64,000 bases of DNA, taken from the NCBI GenBank assembly GCA_028691955.1, contig JAQUYH010000003.1:24631-88630 (forward strand), read 5' to 3'. This DNA is from Bacilli bacterium. Its GTDB lineage: Bacteria; Bacillota_I; Bacilli_A; RF39; UBA660. The position numbers and the translations under genes are program-made. The notes beneath the pieces were generated by a model. It worked only from the letters and a program-made list of their open reading frames with translations. It did no database searches and was not told the origin of the DNA. Of the stretch, positions 33,293 through 43,200 are shown piece after piece (position 1 is the stretch's first letter; the number at the start of each line of letters is the position of its first letter).

Positions 33293-35320
33293 ATGCAGAA
33301 GAATCTTGTAATAGTGGAATCTCCTAGTAAATCAAAAACAATTGAAAAATATTTAGGGAAAGACTATAAGGTTTTATCAAGTAAAGGACATATTAGAGAT
33401 TTGTCTACAAAGGGTAAATTTGGTCTTGGTGTGGATATTGAGAATAAATTTAAACCTGATTATGTAACAATAAAAGGTAAAAAGAAAGTTATAGATGAGC
33501 TTAAGAAAGCTTCTAAGGAAGCAGAACATATTTTTCTGGCGACCGATCCCGATCGTGAAGGAGAAGCAATAAGTTGGCATTTATTTGATGCATTAAAATT
33601 AAAGGAAAAAGACTATGATCGTATTGTTTTTAATGAGGTAACTAAAAAGGCTATTTTGGAATCATTTGAAAATGCACGAAAAATAGATGATAATTTAGTT
33701 AACTCACAAGAAACAAGAAGAATCCTAGACAGAATTATTGGATTTAGATTGAGTAAACTTATGCAGGCTAAAACAGATGGTAAATCTGCTGGTAGAGTAC
33801 AAAGTGTAGCTTTAAAATTAATTGTTGATAGAGAAAGAGAAATAGAGAAGTTTGTTTCTTTAGAATATTGGACAATAAGTGCTTTATTTAATGATTTTAA
33901 TGCCGATTTATTTAATTATAATAATAAAGATATTAAACTTAATAATGAATTAGATGCAGATGAGGTATTAGGTAAATTATCTAATGCTTTTAAAATAGTT
34001 GATGTTGCTAAAACAGTAAAAAATAAGAAAGCTGTTATGCCATTTACAACAAGTACATTGCAGCAGGATGCATCAACTAAATTAAATTTTCCAGCTAAAA
34101 AGACAATGATGATTGCTCAAAAATTATATGAAGGAATTGATTTAGCCGATGAAACGGTTGGTTTAATTACTTATATGAGAACTGATTCAGTAAGACTTTC
34201 TAGTGATTTTATTAAAGATGCATTTAAATATATTAATAAAAAGTTTGGTAAAGATTATGTTGGTATAGTTAGGAAGTCTAAGAAAAAAGTTAAAATTCAA
34301 GATGCTCATGAAGGTATTAGACCAACAAGTATCATGAGAGACCCTTTATCTATGAAGGCTTATTTAACACCTGATGAATATAAATTATATAAATTGATTT
34401 ATATAAGAGCTTTAGCCTCACTAATGAAAGATGCTAAAACTAATAATACAACTGTTATATTAGATAATAATAATTATCAGTTTAAAGCAACTGGTCAAAC
34501 GATATTGTTTGATGGATATTTGAAGGTATATTCTGAATATGAAGAGAATAAAGAGAATGAATTACCACCTTTTGAAAAATATAATTCAAAGGTAATTGTA
34601 TCTAATGATATAGTTAAAGAACAACACTTTACTAAGCCACCAGCTAGGTATAGTGAAGCAAAACTTATTAAGGAAATGGAAAGCTTAGGAATAGGAAGAC
34701 CTTCTACTTATGCTACTATTGTAAGTAATATTAGAGATAGAGGTTATGTTAACCTAGAAGATAAAAGATTTATACCAACTGATATTGGTTTTGAAGTTAC
34801 TGACAAGTTACAAGAACACTTTTCACATTTAATTAATGTCAAATATACTGCTAATATGGAACAAAATCTTGATGAAATTGCAGAAGGATCTTTATCATCA
34901 AGTGATACTTTAGAGAATTTTTATAATGATTTTGATAAAGCATTAAAAGAAGCTTTTGATAAAATGCCTAAAAAAGAGGCTGAAAAAACGGGAGAAAAAT
35001 GTCCAGAGTGTGGTAGTGATTTAGTAATTAGAAAAGGCAAATATGGTGAATTTGTAGCTTGCAGTAATTATCCAAAGTGTAAGTATATAAAACAAGATCT
35101 TAAAGTTTTAACAGAATTGATTAAATGCCCTAATTGTGGAGGGATGATTGTAGAAAAAAGAAGTAGAAAAGGTAAAATCTTCTATGGATGTAATAATTAT
35201 CCAAAGTGTAAGACAGCTTTTTGGGACAAACCAATAGATGAAAAATGTCCAGAATGTGGAAGCATTCTTACAGAAAAAAACGGCAAAATAAAATGCTCAA
35301 ATTGTGATTATAGTAAATAA
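33293..35320 (+). CDS. topA: DNA topoisomerase I
   Basis: A 675-residue type IA topoisomerase that relaxes negative supercoils. The TOPRIM domain opens with VIVESPSKSKTIEKYLG and contains ATDPDREGEAISWHL (metal-binding acidic residues). The active-site tyrosine is in GLITYMRTDSVRLS, and PARYSEAKLIKEMESLGIGRPSTYA is also canonical. The C-terminus carries three zinc ribbons: CPECG-x17-CSNYPKC, CPNCG-x17-CNNYPKC and a shorter CPECG...CSNC. The start follows AGGAAGTG. It is monocistronic, with its own promoter and terminator. Confidence 0.96.
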   Translation: MQKNLVIVESPSKSKTIEKYLGKDYKVLSSKGHIRDLSTKGKFGLGVDIENKFKPDYVTIKGKKKVIDELKKASKEAEHIFLATDPDREGEAISWHLFDALKLKEKDYDRIVFNEVTKKAILESFENARKIDDNLVNSQETRRILDRIIGFRLSKLMQAKTDGKSAGRVQSVALKLIVDREREIEKFVSLEYWTISALFNDFNADLFNYNNKDIKLNNELDADEVLGKLSNAFKIVDVAKTVKNKKAVMPFTTSTLQQDASTKLNFPAKKTMMIAQKLYEGIDLADETVGLITYMRTDSVRLSSDFIKDAFKYINKKFGKDYVGIVRKSKKKVKIQDAHEGIRPTSIMRDPLSMKAYLTPDEYKLYKLIYIRALASLMKDAKTNNTTVILDNNNYQFKATGQTILFDGYLKVYSEYEENKENELPPFEKYNSKVIVSNDIVKEQHFTKPPARYSEAKLIKEMESLGIGRPSTYATIVSNIRDRGYVNLEDKRFIPTDIGFEVTDKLQEHFSHLINVKYTANMEQNLDEIAEGSLSSSDTLENFYNDFDKALKEAFDKMPKKEAEKTGEKCPECGSDLVIRKGKYGEFVACSNYPKCKYIKQDLKVLTELIKCPNCGGMIVEKRSRKGKIFYGCNNYPKCKTAFWDKPIDEKCPECGSILTEKNGKIKCSNCDYSK

Positions 35321-35344
35321 AAACAGTTTAATAACTGTTTTTTG
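35319..35344 (+). terminator. Intrinsic terminator of topA
   Basis: A 10-bp stem AAAAACAGTT/AACTGTTTTT has a TAAT loop and begins within the stop codon. Confidence 0.85.
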
Positions 35345-35396
35345 TTGTTTACTTTGATTATGAATTAATATATAATTACCAAAGGAAGTGATAAAT

Positions 35397-36818
35397 ATGC
35401 ATTTGCCTGATTTAAAGCAAGCAAGAATTAGAACAAATTATAAACCTTTAATAAAAGAATATAGATTAGAAGAGAAATATAAAAATATTGGCAATAATAA
35501 AAAATACTTTATTAGAACTTATGGATGTCAAATGAACGAACATGATAGTGAAAATATTAAAGCCATGATGGAAAGCCTGGGATATATCTTAACTGATATT
35601 TTAGAAGAAGCTAACGTAGTAATATTAAATACTTGTGCGATCAGAGAGAATGTTCATAATAAAGTGTTTGGCTATTTAGGAAGAATTAAACATTTAAGAG
35701 AAACTAAAGATGATATCATTACTTGTGTTTGCGGTTGTATGGCACAAGAAGAGAATGTAGCTAATGAAATTAAGAATAAATATAAATGGGTTGATATTGT
35801 TTTTGGAACTCATAATCTAGATAAATTGCCTGAGTTTTTATATGGCGCTATTAATGAGAAAATTCAGCAAATTGAAGTATATAGTATTGAAGGAGATATT
35901 GTAGAATGTATTCCAGCTAAACGAGATTCAAAATATAAAGCATGGATTAATATAATGTATGGGTGCGATAAGTTTTGTACATATTGTATTGTTCCTTATA
36001 CTCGTGGAAAGCAAAGAAGTAGAGAAAAGGAATCAATATTGAAAGAGGTTAATGATTTATTAAGTAATGGTTATAAGGAAGTTACTTTATTAGGTCAAAA
36101 TGTAAATGCTTATGGAAAAGATTTGTATGATGATTATGACATGTGTAATTTACTTGAAGATGTTGCTAAAACAAATATTGAAAGAATTAGATTTGTTACT
36201 AGTCATCCATGGGATTTTACGGATAAAATGATTGAAATTATTGCTAAATATCCTAACATTATGCCTTATATTCATTTGCCTTTGCAGTCTGGAAGTAATA
36301 GAATTCTTAAATTAATGGGTAGACGTTATACAAAAGAAGACTATTTGACTTTATTCCACAAATTAAAGAGTAATATTCCTAATGTTAGCATAACAACTGA
36401 TATTATTGTTGGATTTCCAAATGAAACAGATGAGGACTTTAATGATACTTTAGATATCGTAAATGAATGTAAGTATGATTCAGCTTTTACTTTTATTTTT
36501 TCTCCAAGAGTTGGAACTCCAGCTTCTAGGATGGAAGATAATGTGAGTAAAGAGGCAAAGGAAAAGAGATTATACTTGTTAAATAATCTTGTTAATGAAT
36601 ATGCTTTAATGAATAATAAAAAATATGTTAATAGGGTTGTTCCTGTTTTAATTGAAGGAAATAGTGAAAAGGGTGATAGCTTGTTTGGCTATACAGATAC
36701 AATGAAATTAGTTAATGTTACAGGTGATTGTAAAATTGGGAACATAGTTGATATTAAAATCACTGATGCTAAAACATGGAGTTTAGATGGTACTATTGTA
36801 GATAAAAATTCTATTTAG
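35397..36818 (+). CDS. miaB: tRNA-2-methylthio-N6-dimethylallyladenosine synthase MiaB
   Basis: A 473-residue radical-SAM methylthiotransferase modifying A37 of tRNAs that read U-initial codons. The N-terminal UPF0004 domain has its three Fe-S cysteines in RTYGCQMNEHDSE, NTCAIREN and CVCGCMAQ. The radical-SAM cluster is CDKFCTYC, followed by VPYTRGKQRSR. The C-terminal TRAM domain starts near residue 405. ATG 35397 follows AAAGGAAGTG; the GTG at 35388 lies within that site and is rejected. MiaB needs the Fe-S sulfur supply, consistent with the desulfurase elsewhere in the window. Confidence 0.95.
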   Translation: MHLPDLKQARIRTNYKPLIKEYRLEEKYKNIGNNKKYFIRTYGCQMNEHDSENIKAMMESLGYILTDILEEANVVILNTCAIRENVHNKVFGYLGRIKHLRETKDDIITCVCGCMAQEENVANEIKNKYKWVDIVFGTHNLDKLPEFLYGAINEKIQQIEVYSIEGDIVECIPAKRDSKYKAWINIMYGCDKFCTYCIVPYTRGKQRSREKESILKEVNDLLSNGYKEVTLLGQNVNAYGKDLYDDYDMCNLLEDVAKTNIERIRFVTSHPWDFTDKMIEIIAKYPNIMPYIHLPLQSGSNRILKLMGRRYTKEDYLTLFHKLKSNIPNVSITTDIIVGFPNETDEDFNDTLDIVNECKYDSAFTFIFSPRVGTPASRMEDNVSKEAKEKRLYLLNNLVNEYALMNNKKYVNRVVPVLIEGNSEKGDSLFGYTDTMKLVNVTGDCKIGNIVDIKITDAKTWSLDGTIVDKNSI

Positions 36819-36831
36819 AATTTTTATTTTA
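36804..36831 (+). terminator. Intrinsic terminator overlapping the miaB stop
   Basis: The stem AAAAATTCT/AGAATTTTT has an ATTT loop. The TAG stop is at the start of the 3' arm, so the hairpin's 5' arm is inside the coding sequence. Confidence 0.75.
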
Positions 36832-36861
36832 CATAAGTATCTTTTTCTTTTATAGAAAATA

Positions 36862-36870
36862 TGTTACAAT
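36862..36870 (+). promoter_or_regulatory. Extended -10 promoter of dgkA
   Basis: TGTTACAAT lies 20 bases before the ATG and is identical to the parC element. No -35 is recognisable. Confidence 0.45.
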
Positions 36871-36890
36871 TTATAAAATGGTGATGATAA

Positions 36891-37271
36891 ATGAAGATGC
36901 TTAGGAATAAAGATAGTGGTTCTAGTTTTTCTAGATATGTAAAAAGCTTTTGTCACGCTATTGATGGAATAGTGGCTTCTATTAAGTATGAACATAATAT
37001 GATAATTATGCTCATAGCTACTGTTTTAGTAGTTTTTATGGGAATTTACTTTAATATAAAAATTTATGAATGGCTTTTTTGTATTTCTATTATTGGAGCT
37101 ATTTTTGCTTCTGAATTAATTAATACAGCAATAGAAGCTTTAGTTGATTTAGATTCTTTTGAAATTAATCCTTTAGCTAAATTCGCTAAAGATGCAGCGT
37201 CAGGAGCAACTTTAATTTTATGTGTTGTTGCGCTTATAGGCTCTTTAATAATATTCATTCCCTATATTTGA
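36891..37271 (+). CDS. dgkA: Undecaprenol kinase (DgkA family)
   Basis: A 126-residue membrane kinase with three helices. In Gram-positive bacteria this family phosphorylates undecaprenol to recycle the lipid carrier for wall synthesis. SFCHAIDGIVASIKYEHNM, ELINTAIEALVDL and NPLAKFAKDAASGATL are the diagnostic motifs (Mg-ATP-binding Glu and Asp included). The usual neighbours in Bacilli (ybeY, cdd, era) are absent; a hydrolase gene follows 27 bases later. Confidence 0.93.
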   Translation: MKMLRNKDSGSSFSRYVKSFCHAIDGIVASIKYEHNMIIMLIATVLVVFMGIYFNIKIYEWLFCISIIGAIFASELINTAIEALVDLDSFEINPLAKFAKDAASGATLILCVVALIGSLIIFIPYI

Positions 37272-37298
37272 AGTTTTATAAAATAGAAGAGGTAATTT

Positions 37299-37988
37299 AT
37301 GCGATTTAGAAAAGCTGTTCTTATTATTCATGGATTTGCTGGTGGGACTTATGATCAGGAGTTTTTAGCTAATTATTTAGAATTAGATAGATTATTGGAT
37401 GTTTATACTTTTACTCTTCCGGGACATGATTCATATACTAGAGCAAAGGTTACTAAAGAGGATTGGATAAATAGTGCTGAAGACCATTTGAAAATGCTTA
37501 TTAAAAATGGTTATAATAAAATTTATGTTATAGGCCATTCTATGGGTGGAGTGATTGCTACTTATGTGGCAAGTAAACATAAGGAAGTAAAAAAATTAGT
37601 TTTAGTAGCTCCGGCTTTTAAGTTTTTATCTTTTAGTGATGGAACGGTTAATGTCATAGAAATTATTAAACAAGCACCAGAATTAATTAAAACCTATAAT
37701 AGTGATGAAATTTTATCTAGGATTTTAAAATTACCTATAAGAACGGTATCTGAGTTTATTGAACTGGTTAAGCAATATCATGATTCAACTAGCGATATAA
37801 GAATTCCAACTTTGATTATTCAAGGATTGAATGACTCAATAGTTCCAGTTGATAGTTCAAAATATGTATATGATACAATTAAATCAAAAAAAAAGAAAAT
37901 ACTATATTTTGAAAATACAACACATGATGTTTTTAGAGGAAATACAAAAGAAACGATAAGTATGGAAATAAAAAAATTCTTAAGATAA
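37299..37988 (+). CDS. Alpha/beta hydrolase (carboxylesterase/monoacylglycerol lipase type)
   Basis: A 229-residue soluble serine hydrolase of the Est30-like group. It shows an oxyanion-loop LIIHGFAGGTYD, nucleophile elbow GHSMGG with the catalytic Ser near residue 81, the acid Asp in IQGLNDSIVP, and His in TTHDVF. Its site and leader (AGAAGAGGTAATTT) are almost identical to those of cdaA. Its link to dgkA may be in lipid turnover, but the substrate is unknown. Confidence 0.85.
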   Translation: MRFRKAVLIIHGFAGGTYDQEFLANYLELDRLLDVYTFTLPGHDSYTRAKVTKEDWINSAEDHLKMLIKNGYNKIYVIGHSMGGVIATYVASKHKEVKKLVLVAPAFKFLSFSDGTVNVIEIIKQAPELIKTYNSDEILSRILKLPIRTVSEFIELVKQYHDSTSDIRIPTLIIQGLNDSIVPVDSSKYVYDTIKSKKKKILYFENTTHDVFRGNTKETISMEIKKFLR

Positions 37989-38000
37989 AGGAGTTTGGTT

Positions 38001-40199
38001 ATGAAAAATAAAGGGTATACTTTGATTGAAGTATTAGGTGTAATAATAATTCTATCTTTAATAATAGCAATTGTTGTTCCATCTATATCTAGTATTTTAA
38101 CTAATTCTAAAGATAAGGCGTATAATGTTCAAATTTTAGAAATAGAGTCTGCAGCTAAGTCATGGGGTCTTTTGAATTCGGAAAATTTGCCAACAGATGA
38201 TAATGGTACAATTGTTATTAGTCTATTGCAGTTGAAGGTAGCTCATTTATTATCTTCAGATTTTTCAAATCCCAAAACGGGTGATTTGTTTCCTGATGAT
38301 ATGCAAATTTTAATAACAAGAAAGGGGCAAAATCTATTTTATGATGTTTTAACTGATACAGGCCTTACAAATGAAGAAGTTAATCCAGATGGACCACAAA
38401 TTATTTTAAAAGGAAGTATTTCTACTAGTGTAGAAATTAATGGTGTTTATACTGAACTTGGTGCTATAGCAAAAGATAATGATGGTAATGATATACCTAT
38501 TACTATTATGGTTAGAAATTCAATTGGAGAAGTTGTAGATGCTGTTGATACTTCATCTGTAGCTAGTTATGTAATTACTTATTCAGCAACAAGTAATAGT
38601 ATTATTTCTAGTATAAGAAGGAATGTTAGTATAGTAGATACTGAAGCCCCTGTTATTACTATCTCTGGCTATACTGATAATCAATATATTTCTATTGCTG
38701 CTATTTCTGGCTATACTTTGCCTATAGCCTCTGTTACGGATAATAGTAATGAGATTTTGACTTATGAAGTTTTAGGAAATTTCTCATCTATTATTCCAGG
38801 AAGTAAGCAAGTTATTTATCAAGCAACTGATAATAGCGGTAATATTGGAAAATTTATTCTTAATTATGTTGTAACTGATACTGAAGCACCGGTTATAAGT
38901 ATAGACGATAGTTTAAATACAGAAACAGGAAGAAATCAAATAACAGTTACGGCTTATGATGATGGAGTAGGATTAGACGAATATGCTTTCTCTTTTGATG
39001 GCGGTGTTACATGGAAAAAGGAAAATACTTATGTATATAAATTATCGGAAGCAACTAGTTTAGCTGTAGTTGTTAGAGATAAAGTAGGTAATAAAACTTA
39101 TGATGATTCAAGAATTTTAACAGTAAACCCAAATGGGGGTGTTTGGAATTCTTCTTCTAGTACTCAATATCTTAGTGTAATTGCTAATGATTCTTTTCCA
39201 GTGGAAGATCCAACTAGAGTTGGTTATAGTTTTTCTGGTTGGGTTATAGAAGGTGAAGGAAGTTTTAACGAAACAACATTTACTATGGGTGAAATTAATA
39301 CTATGATTACAGCTACTTGGTCAGGAAATTCATATCTGTTAACAGTAAACCCAAATGGAGGTACTTGGAACGGAACTACAGAAAATTCTACTTTCATGAA
39401 AGTGGTTGGTAGTGAAACGACCATAGCTGCTCCTACTAGAACGGACTATGTTTTTGTTGGATGGAGTGTTTTGGGTACGGATAGTAGTATTGATGGAAAT
39501 ATTTTTACTATGGGTGTTGAAGAAGCAAGTTTAACGGCTATTTGGGTAAAAACGGTTGTTACTTATGCTTATTCTGGTTCTATTATAAGTTTTACTCCAA
39601 CAGTATCTGGCTTGTATATGATTGAACTTTGGGGAGCTGCAGCTGGTGCCGGAGGCGGAGGTCTTTGCTCCGGCGGAGCTGGAGGTGCTGCTGGCAAGGG
39701 CGGATATGTAAGTGCCTCAGCTACTTTAGATAGTTCGTTAACATATTCCATAGCTGTTGGTGGTGCTGGAACTGGTGGCGGATGGGGATCTTCCTATGGT
39801 ATTGGAGGATACAATGGTGGCGTAAATGGTCAAGGTGCAGGAGGAGTAAGTGGAGCCGGCGGTGGCGGCGGTGGCGCTACGACTTTTAAATTAGGATCTA
39901 TTAATTATTTATATGCTAAAGGCGGTGGCGCTGGAGGCGGTGGAGCTGATGGCGGTTATACTGGAACGACTTGTGGTGGCTGTGATTATCGTACTAAAGG
40001 TTATGGCGGTGGTTATGGTGGAGCCGGTGGTGGCGGAACAACTGGTGGAGCTGGGGCTCCTAACTCATGTGGTGCTTCTGGTTATGCCGGTAATAGTGGT
40101 AATTATTATTTAAATGCTACATATATGACTTATATTTCTAGCACAACAGGTGCTAGAAGTGGTAATGGATATGCTACTATTACTTTTCTTGGAATGTAA
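38001..40199 (+). CDS. Prepilin-headed adhesin with Ig-like, Flg_new/InlB_B repeats and a glycine-rich tail
   Basis: A 732-residue protein starting MKNKGYTLIEVLG, a type IV prepilin signal (cleavage after Gly5, Glu at +5). ATG 38001 follows AAGGAG at 37988-37993. Domains: pilin-like helix and globular part (to about 130); Ig-like modules (about 132-213, 215-295, 297-370, containing TDTEAPVI); two Listeria-Bacteroides (InlB_B/Flg_new) repeats (about 372-442 and 446-516), each LTVNPNGG-W...PTR-Y-F-GW...FTMG...A-W; and a glycine-rich domain (520-732) opening with YSGSIISFTPTVSGLYMIELWGA and ending GNGYATITFLG. The glycine-rich segment gives a local GC rise. A pilus-tip or pseudopilus-anchored adhesin is inferred; no assembly genes are here. 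Confidence 0.75.
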   Translation: MKNKGYTLIEVLGVIIILSLIIAIVVPSISSILTNSKDKAYNVQILEIESAAKSWGLLNSENLPTDDNGTIVISLLQLKVAHLLSSDFSNPKTGDLFPDDMQILITRKGQNLFYDVLTDTGLTNEEVNPDGPQIILKGSISTSVEINGVYTELGAIAKDNDGNDIPITIMVRNSIGEVVDAVDTSSVASYVITYSATSNSIISSIRRNVSIVDTEAPVITISGYTDNQYISIAAISGYTLPIASVTDNSNEILTYEVLGNFSSIIPGSKQVIYQATDNSGNIGKFILNYVVTDTEAPVISIDDSLNTETGRNQITVTAYDDGVGLDEYAFSFDGGVTWKKENTYVYKLSEATSLAVVVRDKVGNKTYDDSRILTVNPNGGVWNSSSSTQYLSVIANDSFPVEDPTRVGYSFSGWVIEGEGSFNETTFTMGEINTMITATWSGNSYLLTVNPNGGTWNGTTENSTFMKVVGSETTIAAPTRTDYVFVGWSVLGTDSSIDGNIFTMGVEEASLTAIWVKTVVTYAYSGSIISFTPTVSGLYMIELWGAAAGAGGGGLCSGGAGGAAGKGGYVSASATLDSSLTYSIAVGGAGTGGGWGSSYGIGGYNGGVNGQGAGGVSGAGGGGGGATTFKLGSINYLYAKGGGAGGGGADGGYTGTTCGGCDYRTKGYGGGYGGAGGGGTTGGAGAPNSCGASGYAGNSGNYYLNATYMTYISSTTGARSGNGYATITFLGM

Positions 40200-40222
40200 A
40201 TGATTTATGAAGGGATGATATA

Positions 40223-43200
40223 ATGAATAGAAAAAATAATTTTGGTTTTACTTTGATTGAGTTATTGTCTGTTATAGCTTTATTAGCTGCTTTAGCTCTT
40301 ATTGTTATCCCTAATATAGATAAAATTTTAAGAAATTCTAAAACCGATTTGTATGAAAAGCAAGTTGATTTAATTGAAACTGCAGCTAAATTATGGGCAA
40401 CTAATGAAGATAATGCTGTAATTTTATCTAATAATACTAATTGGCCATATGTAATAACGTTAGGTCAGTTACAAATAGATAGTTATATTGATAGTAATAT
40501 TAAAAATCCTATTACTAATGAATATTTTAGTGAAAATATGTTGATATATATAGATCAACAAGATCAGAAATATTCTTATTATGTGGATGAAGAATCAAAT
40601 GATGTTTTAGCTCCTGTTTTAACTATTAATGGCGAATCTATAATTGAAAGTGAAATAGGAAGTGTTTATAGTGATTCTGGAGCCAGTGCGGTTGATCCAT
40701 CTGGTAACGTTTTATCAGTAAGTGTTGTTATAAGAAAAGATGGTGAAACGGTTTATGAAATTAATGAAAATGCAGTAGGAACATATATTATTAATTATTA
40801 TGCTACATATACAGATGAGTCTGATGTTATTCATAATGGATATGCAGCTAGAATTGTTAGATTTGTAGACACAACTGCTCCAGTAATAACTTGTGCTAGT
40901 TGCACTGATCCTATTTTAATTGAGAGCATTAATAATTATGATTTACCAAGTGTTACTGTAACAGATAACAGTGGAGAAATTATACCAGCTTTAATAGTAG
41001 GAAAATTTTCTTCTAAAATTCCTGGAGAGAAAACGGTAGTCTATCAAGCAACTGATAGTAGTGGTAATGTTGGAACTTATTCTCTTAATTTATTAGTAAA
41101 GGATAGCGTAGCTCCTATTTTCACATATACAAAAAATATTACGCAAGATTATGTTTATTATGAGTTATTTGCAAGTGATGAAGGCAGTGGTGTTAAAGAT
41201 TATTCTTTTGACGGCGGGGTAACATGGACAAAAGAAAATAGTAGAAACTTGCAGTGTGATGCTACTGTTACTTTAGCGGTTGAGGATTATGCCGGGAATA
41301 TATCTTATAAGGAGGTAACAACTACTTGTTTAGATGTATGGAATTATTCATATACTGGCGATTATCAAACTTTTACTGCGTTATATACGGGGTGGTATAA
41401 AATAGAACTATGGGGTGCTTCTGGAGGAAGAGGAAGAATTTCAAATGTTGCGACTATTAATTTAAATAGTGGTGGAAAAGGAAGCTATACTAATGGTGAA
41501 ATATATTTAACTGAAGGCGAGGTGCTTTATCTTTATCTTGGTGGTGTCGGAGGAGACAATGATGGAACTGCCTCTTATACATATGGCTTAGGTGGCTATA
41601 CTGGTGGAGGAAATGGTGGATACGAAAATCAAAGTGAAACTTATCCTGAAAATGGTGCGGGTGGAGCCGGCGCAACTGATGTTAGATTAGTAAGTGGAAC
41701 TTGGAATGATAATTTATCTTTGGCCTCTAGAATAATGGTTGCAGCAGGAGGAGGCGGTGGAGGTTCTACAAATGGAGCTGAAGGGTCTGATGGAGCAACA
41801 TTAATAGGATTGGCTAAGTCATCACTTACAGCTGCTGGTACTCAAATATCTGGATATGCTTTTGGAATTGGCAGAAATGGTTATATTAGCTCAAGCAATT
41901 ATGGAGCTTATGGAGGAGGCGGTGGCGGCTACTACGGCGGGACTTGGACATCAAATAATACAACTTCAACATCGGCTCAGCCTGGAGCCAGTGGTTCATC
42001 ATTTATTTCTGGCTATGCAGGAGTTAATGCTATAACCTCAATTACGTCAACATCAGCAACCGCTAATACTATTCATTATTCAGGGAAATATTTTGTTAAT
42101 GGTCGAATGGATTCTGAGGTTAATTCAGGAAATGGTAAAGCAAAAATAACTTTTATTACTGATGATGATTTAGAACGAACTAATAATGTTTTAAATAATG
42201 TAAGATATATTAAGAATTGTATTAATGGAAGTTCAGCTAATACAAGTGATCACTGGGTTGAGCTACAAGCTATTAAGAATGGTATTAATTTAGCTTTAAA
42301 TAAAACGGTTACAGGAACTGTTTCTCAAAACAGTAGTTATCCTTATTCTAGAATAGTTGATGGGGATATAACAACTTCTAATTATGCATTACCTTCTTCT
42401 TATGGCCTTCAGTGTATTACTGTAGATTTAGGTGAAACATATAACTTGGATGAAATTGCTTTATGGCACTATTATAATGATTCAAGGACATATTATTCAA
42501 ATACAACTTATGTATCTAATGATGGGACATACTGGGTTGTTGCGATGAATAGTGCTGAAGCTGAAACAGCTAATGGTCAAAGAGTCTCAGCTTATTATGA
42601 TCAAGAAATAACAAACCCAAATCTTAATAATGTTAGATATTTGAAAGATTGCATTAATGGTAGCTCATCTAATACATATAATCCTTGGGTAGAGTTGCAA
42701 GCTGTAACAAATGGCGTGAATGTTGCGTTAAATAAAAATGTTACTGGAACTTCTGCTATAGATTCTGTTGGTGCAGGAACTTATATGGCTTTAACAGATG
42801 GGAATATAGACACAGCGGTTTATGCTAGATCAGTTGATTTTGGGTTACAATGTATTACTGTAGATCTTGGTAATACTTATGATTTGGATAAGGTTAGTGT
42901 ATGGCATTATTATAGTGATTCAAGAACGTTTTATTTCAATACTACATATGCATCTAGTGATGGTTTAAATTGGACTGAAATTATGTCTAAAACAGAAGCT
43001 TCATCTAAAAATGGTAAAACCGTTTTAAGTAGTGACGCTAATAAATTTGGAAACACAACAATGAGTAACGTGATGTATGTAAAAGATTGTATTAATGGAA
43101 GTAGTGTAAATACTGGTAATCATTGGGTTGAGATAGAAGCTTTAGCAAATCAGGTAGATGTGGCTTTAAATAAAACTGTGACTGGGACTGTGGCAGAAAA

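Noticed and set aside
39640..40060. GC-rich block as horizontally acquired DNA
   Set aside because: The GC rise is explained by glycine codons of the glycine-rich domain; flanking coding DNA has the same AT-rich character as the rest of the window.
39569..40113. Open frames on both strands inside the glycine-rich part of the adhesin (Pro/Ala-rich on the reverse strand, Val/Ala-rich in another + frame)
   Set aside because: They mirror GGN glycine codons of the real frame, have no ribosome-binding sites and no independent homology signal.
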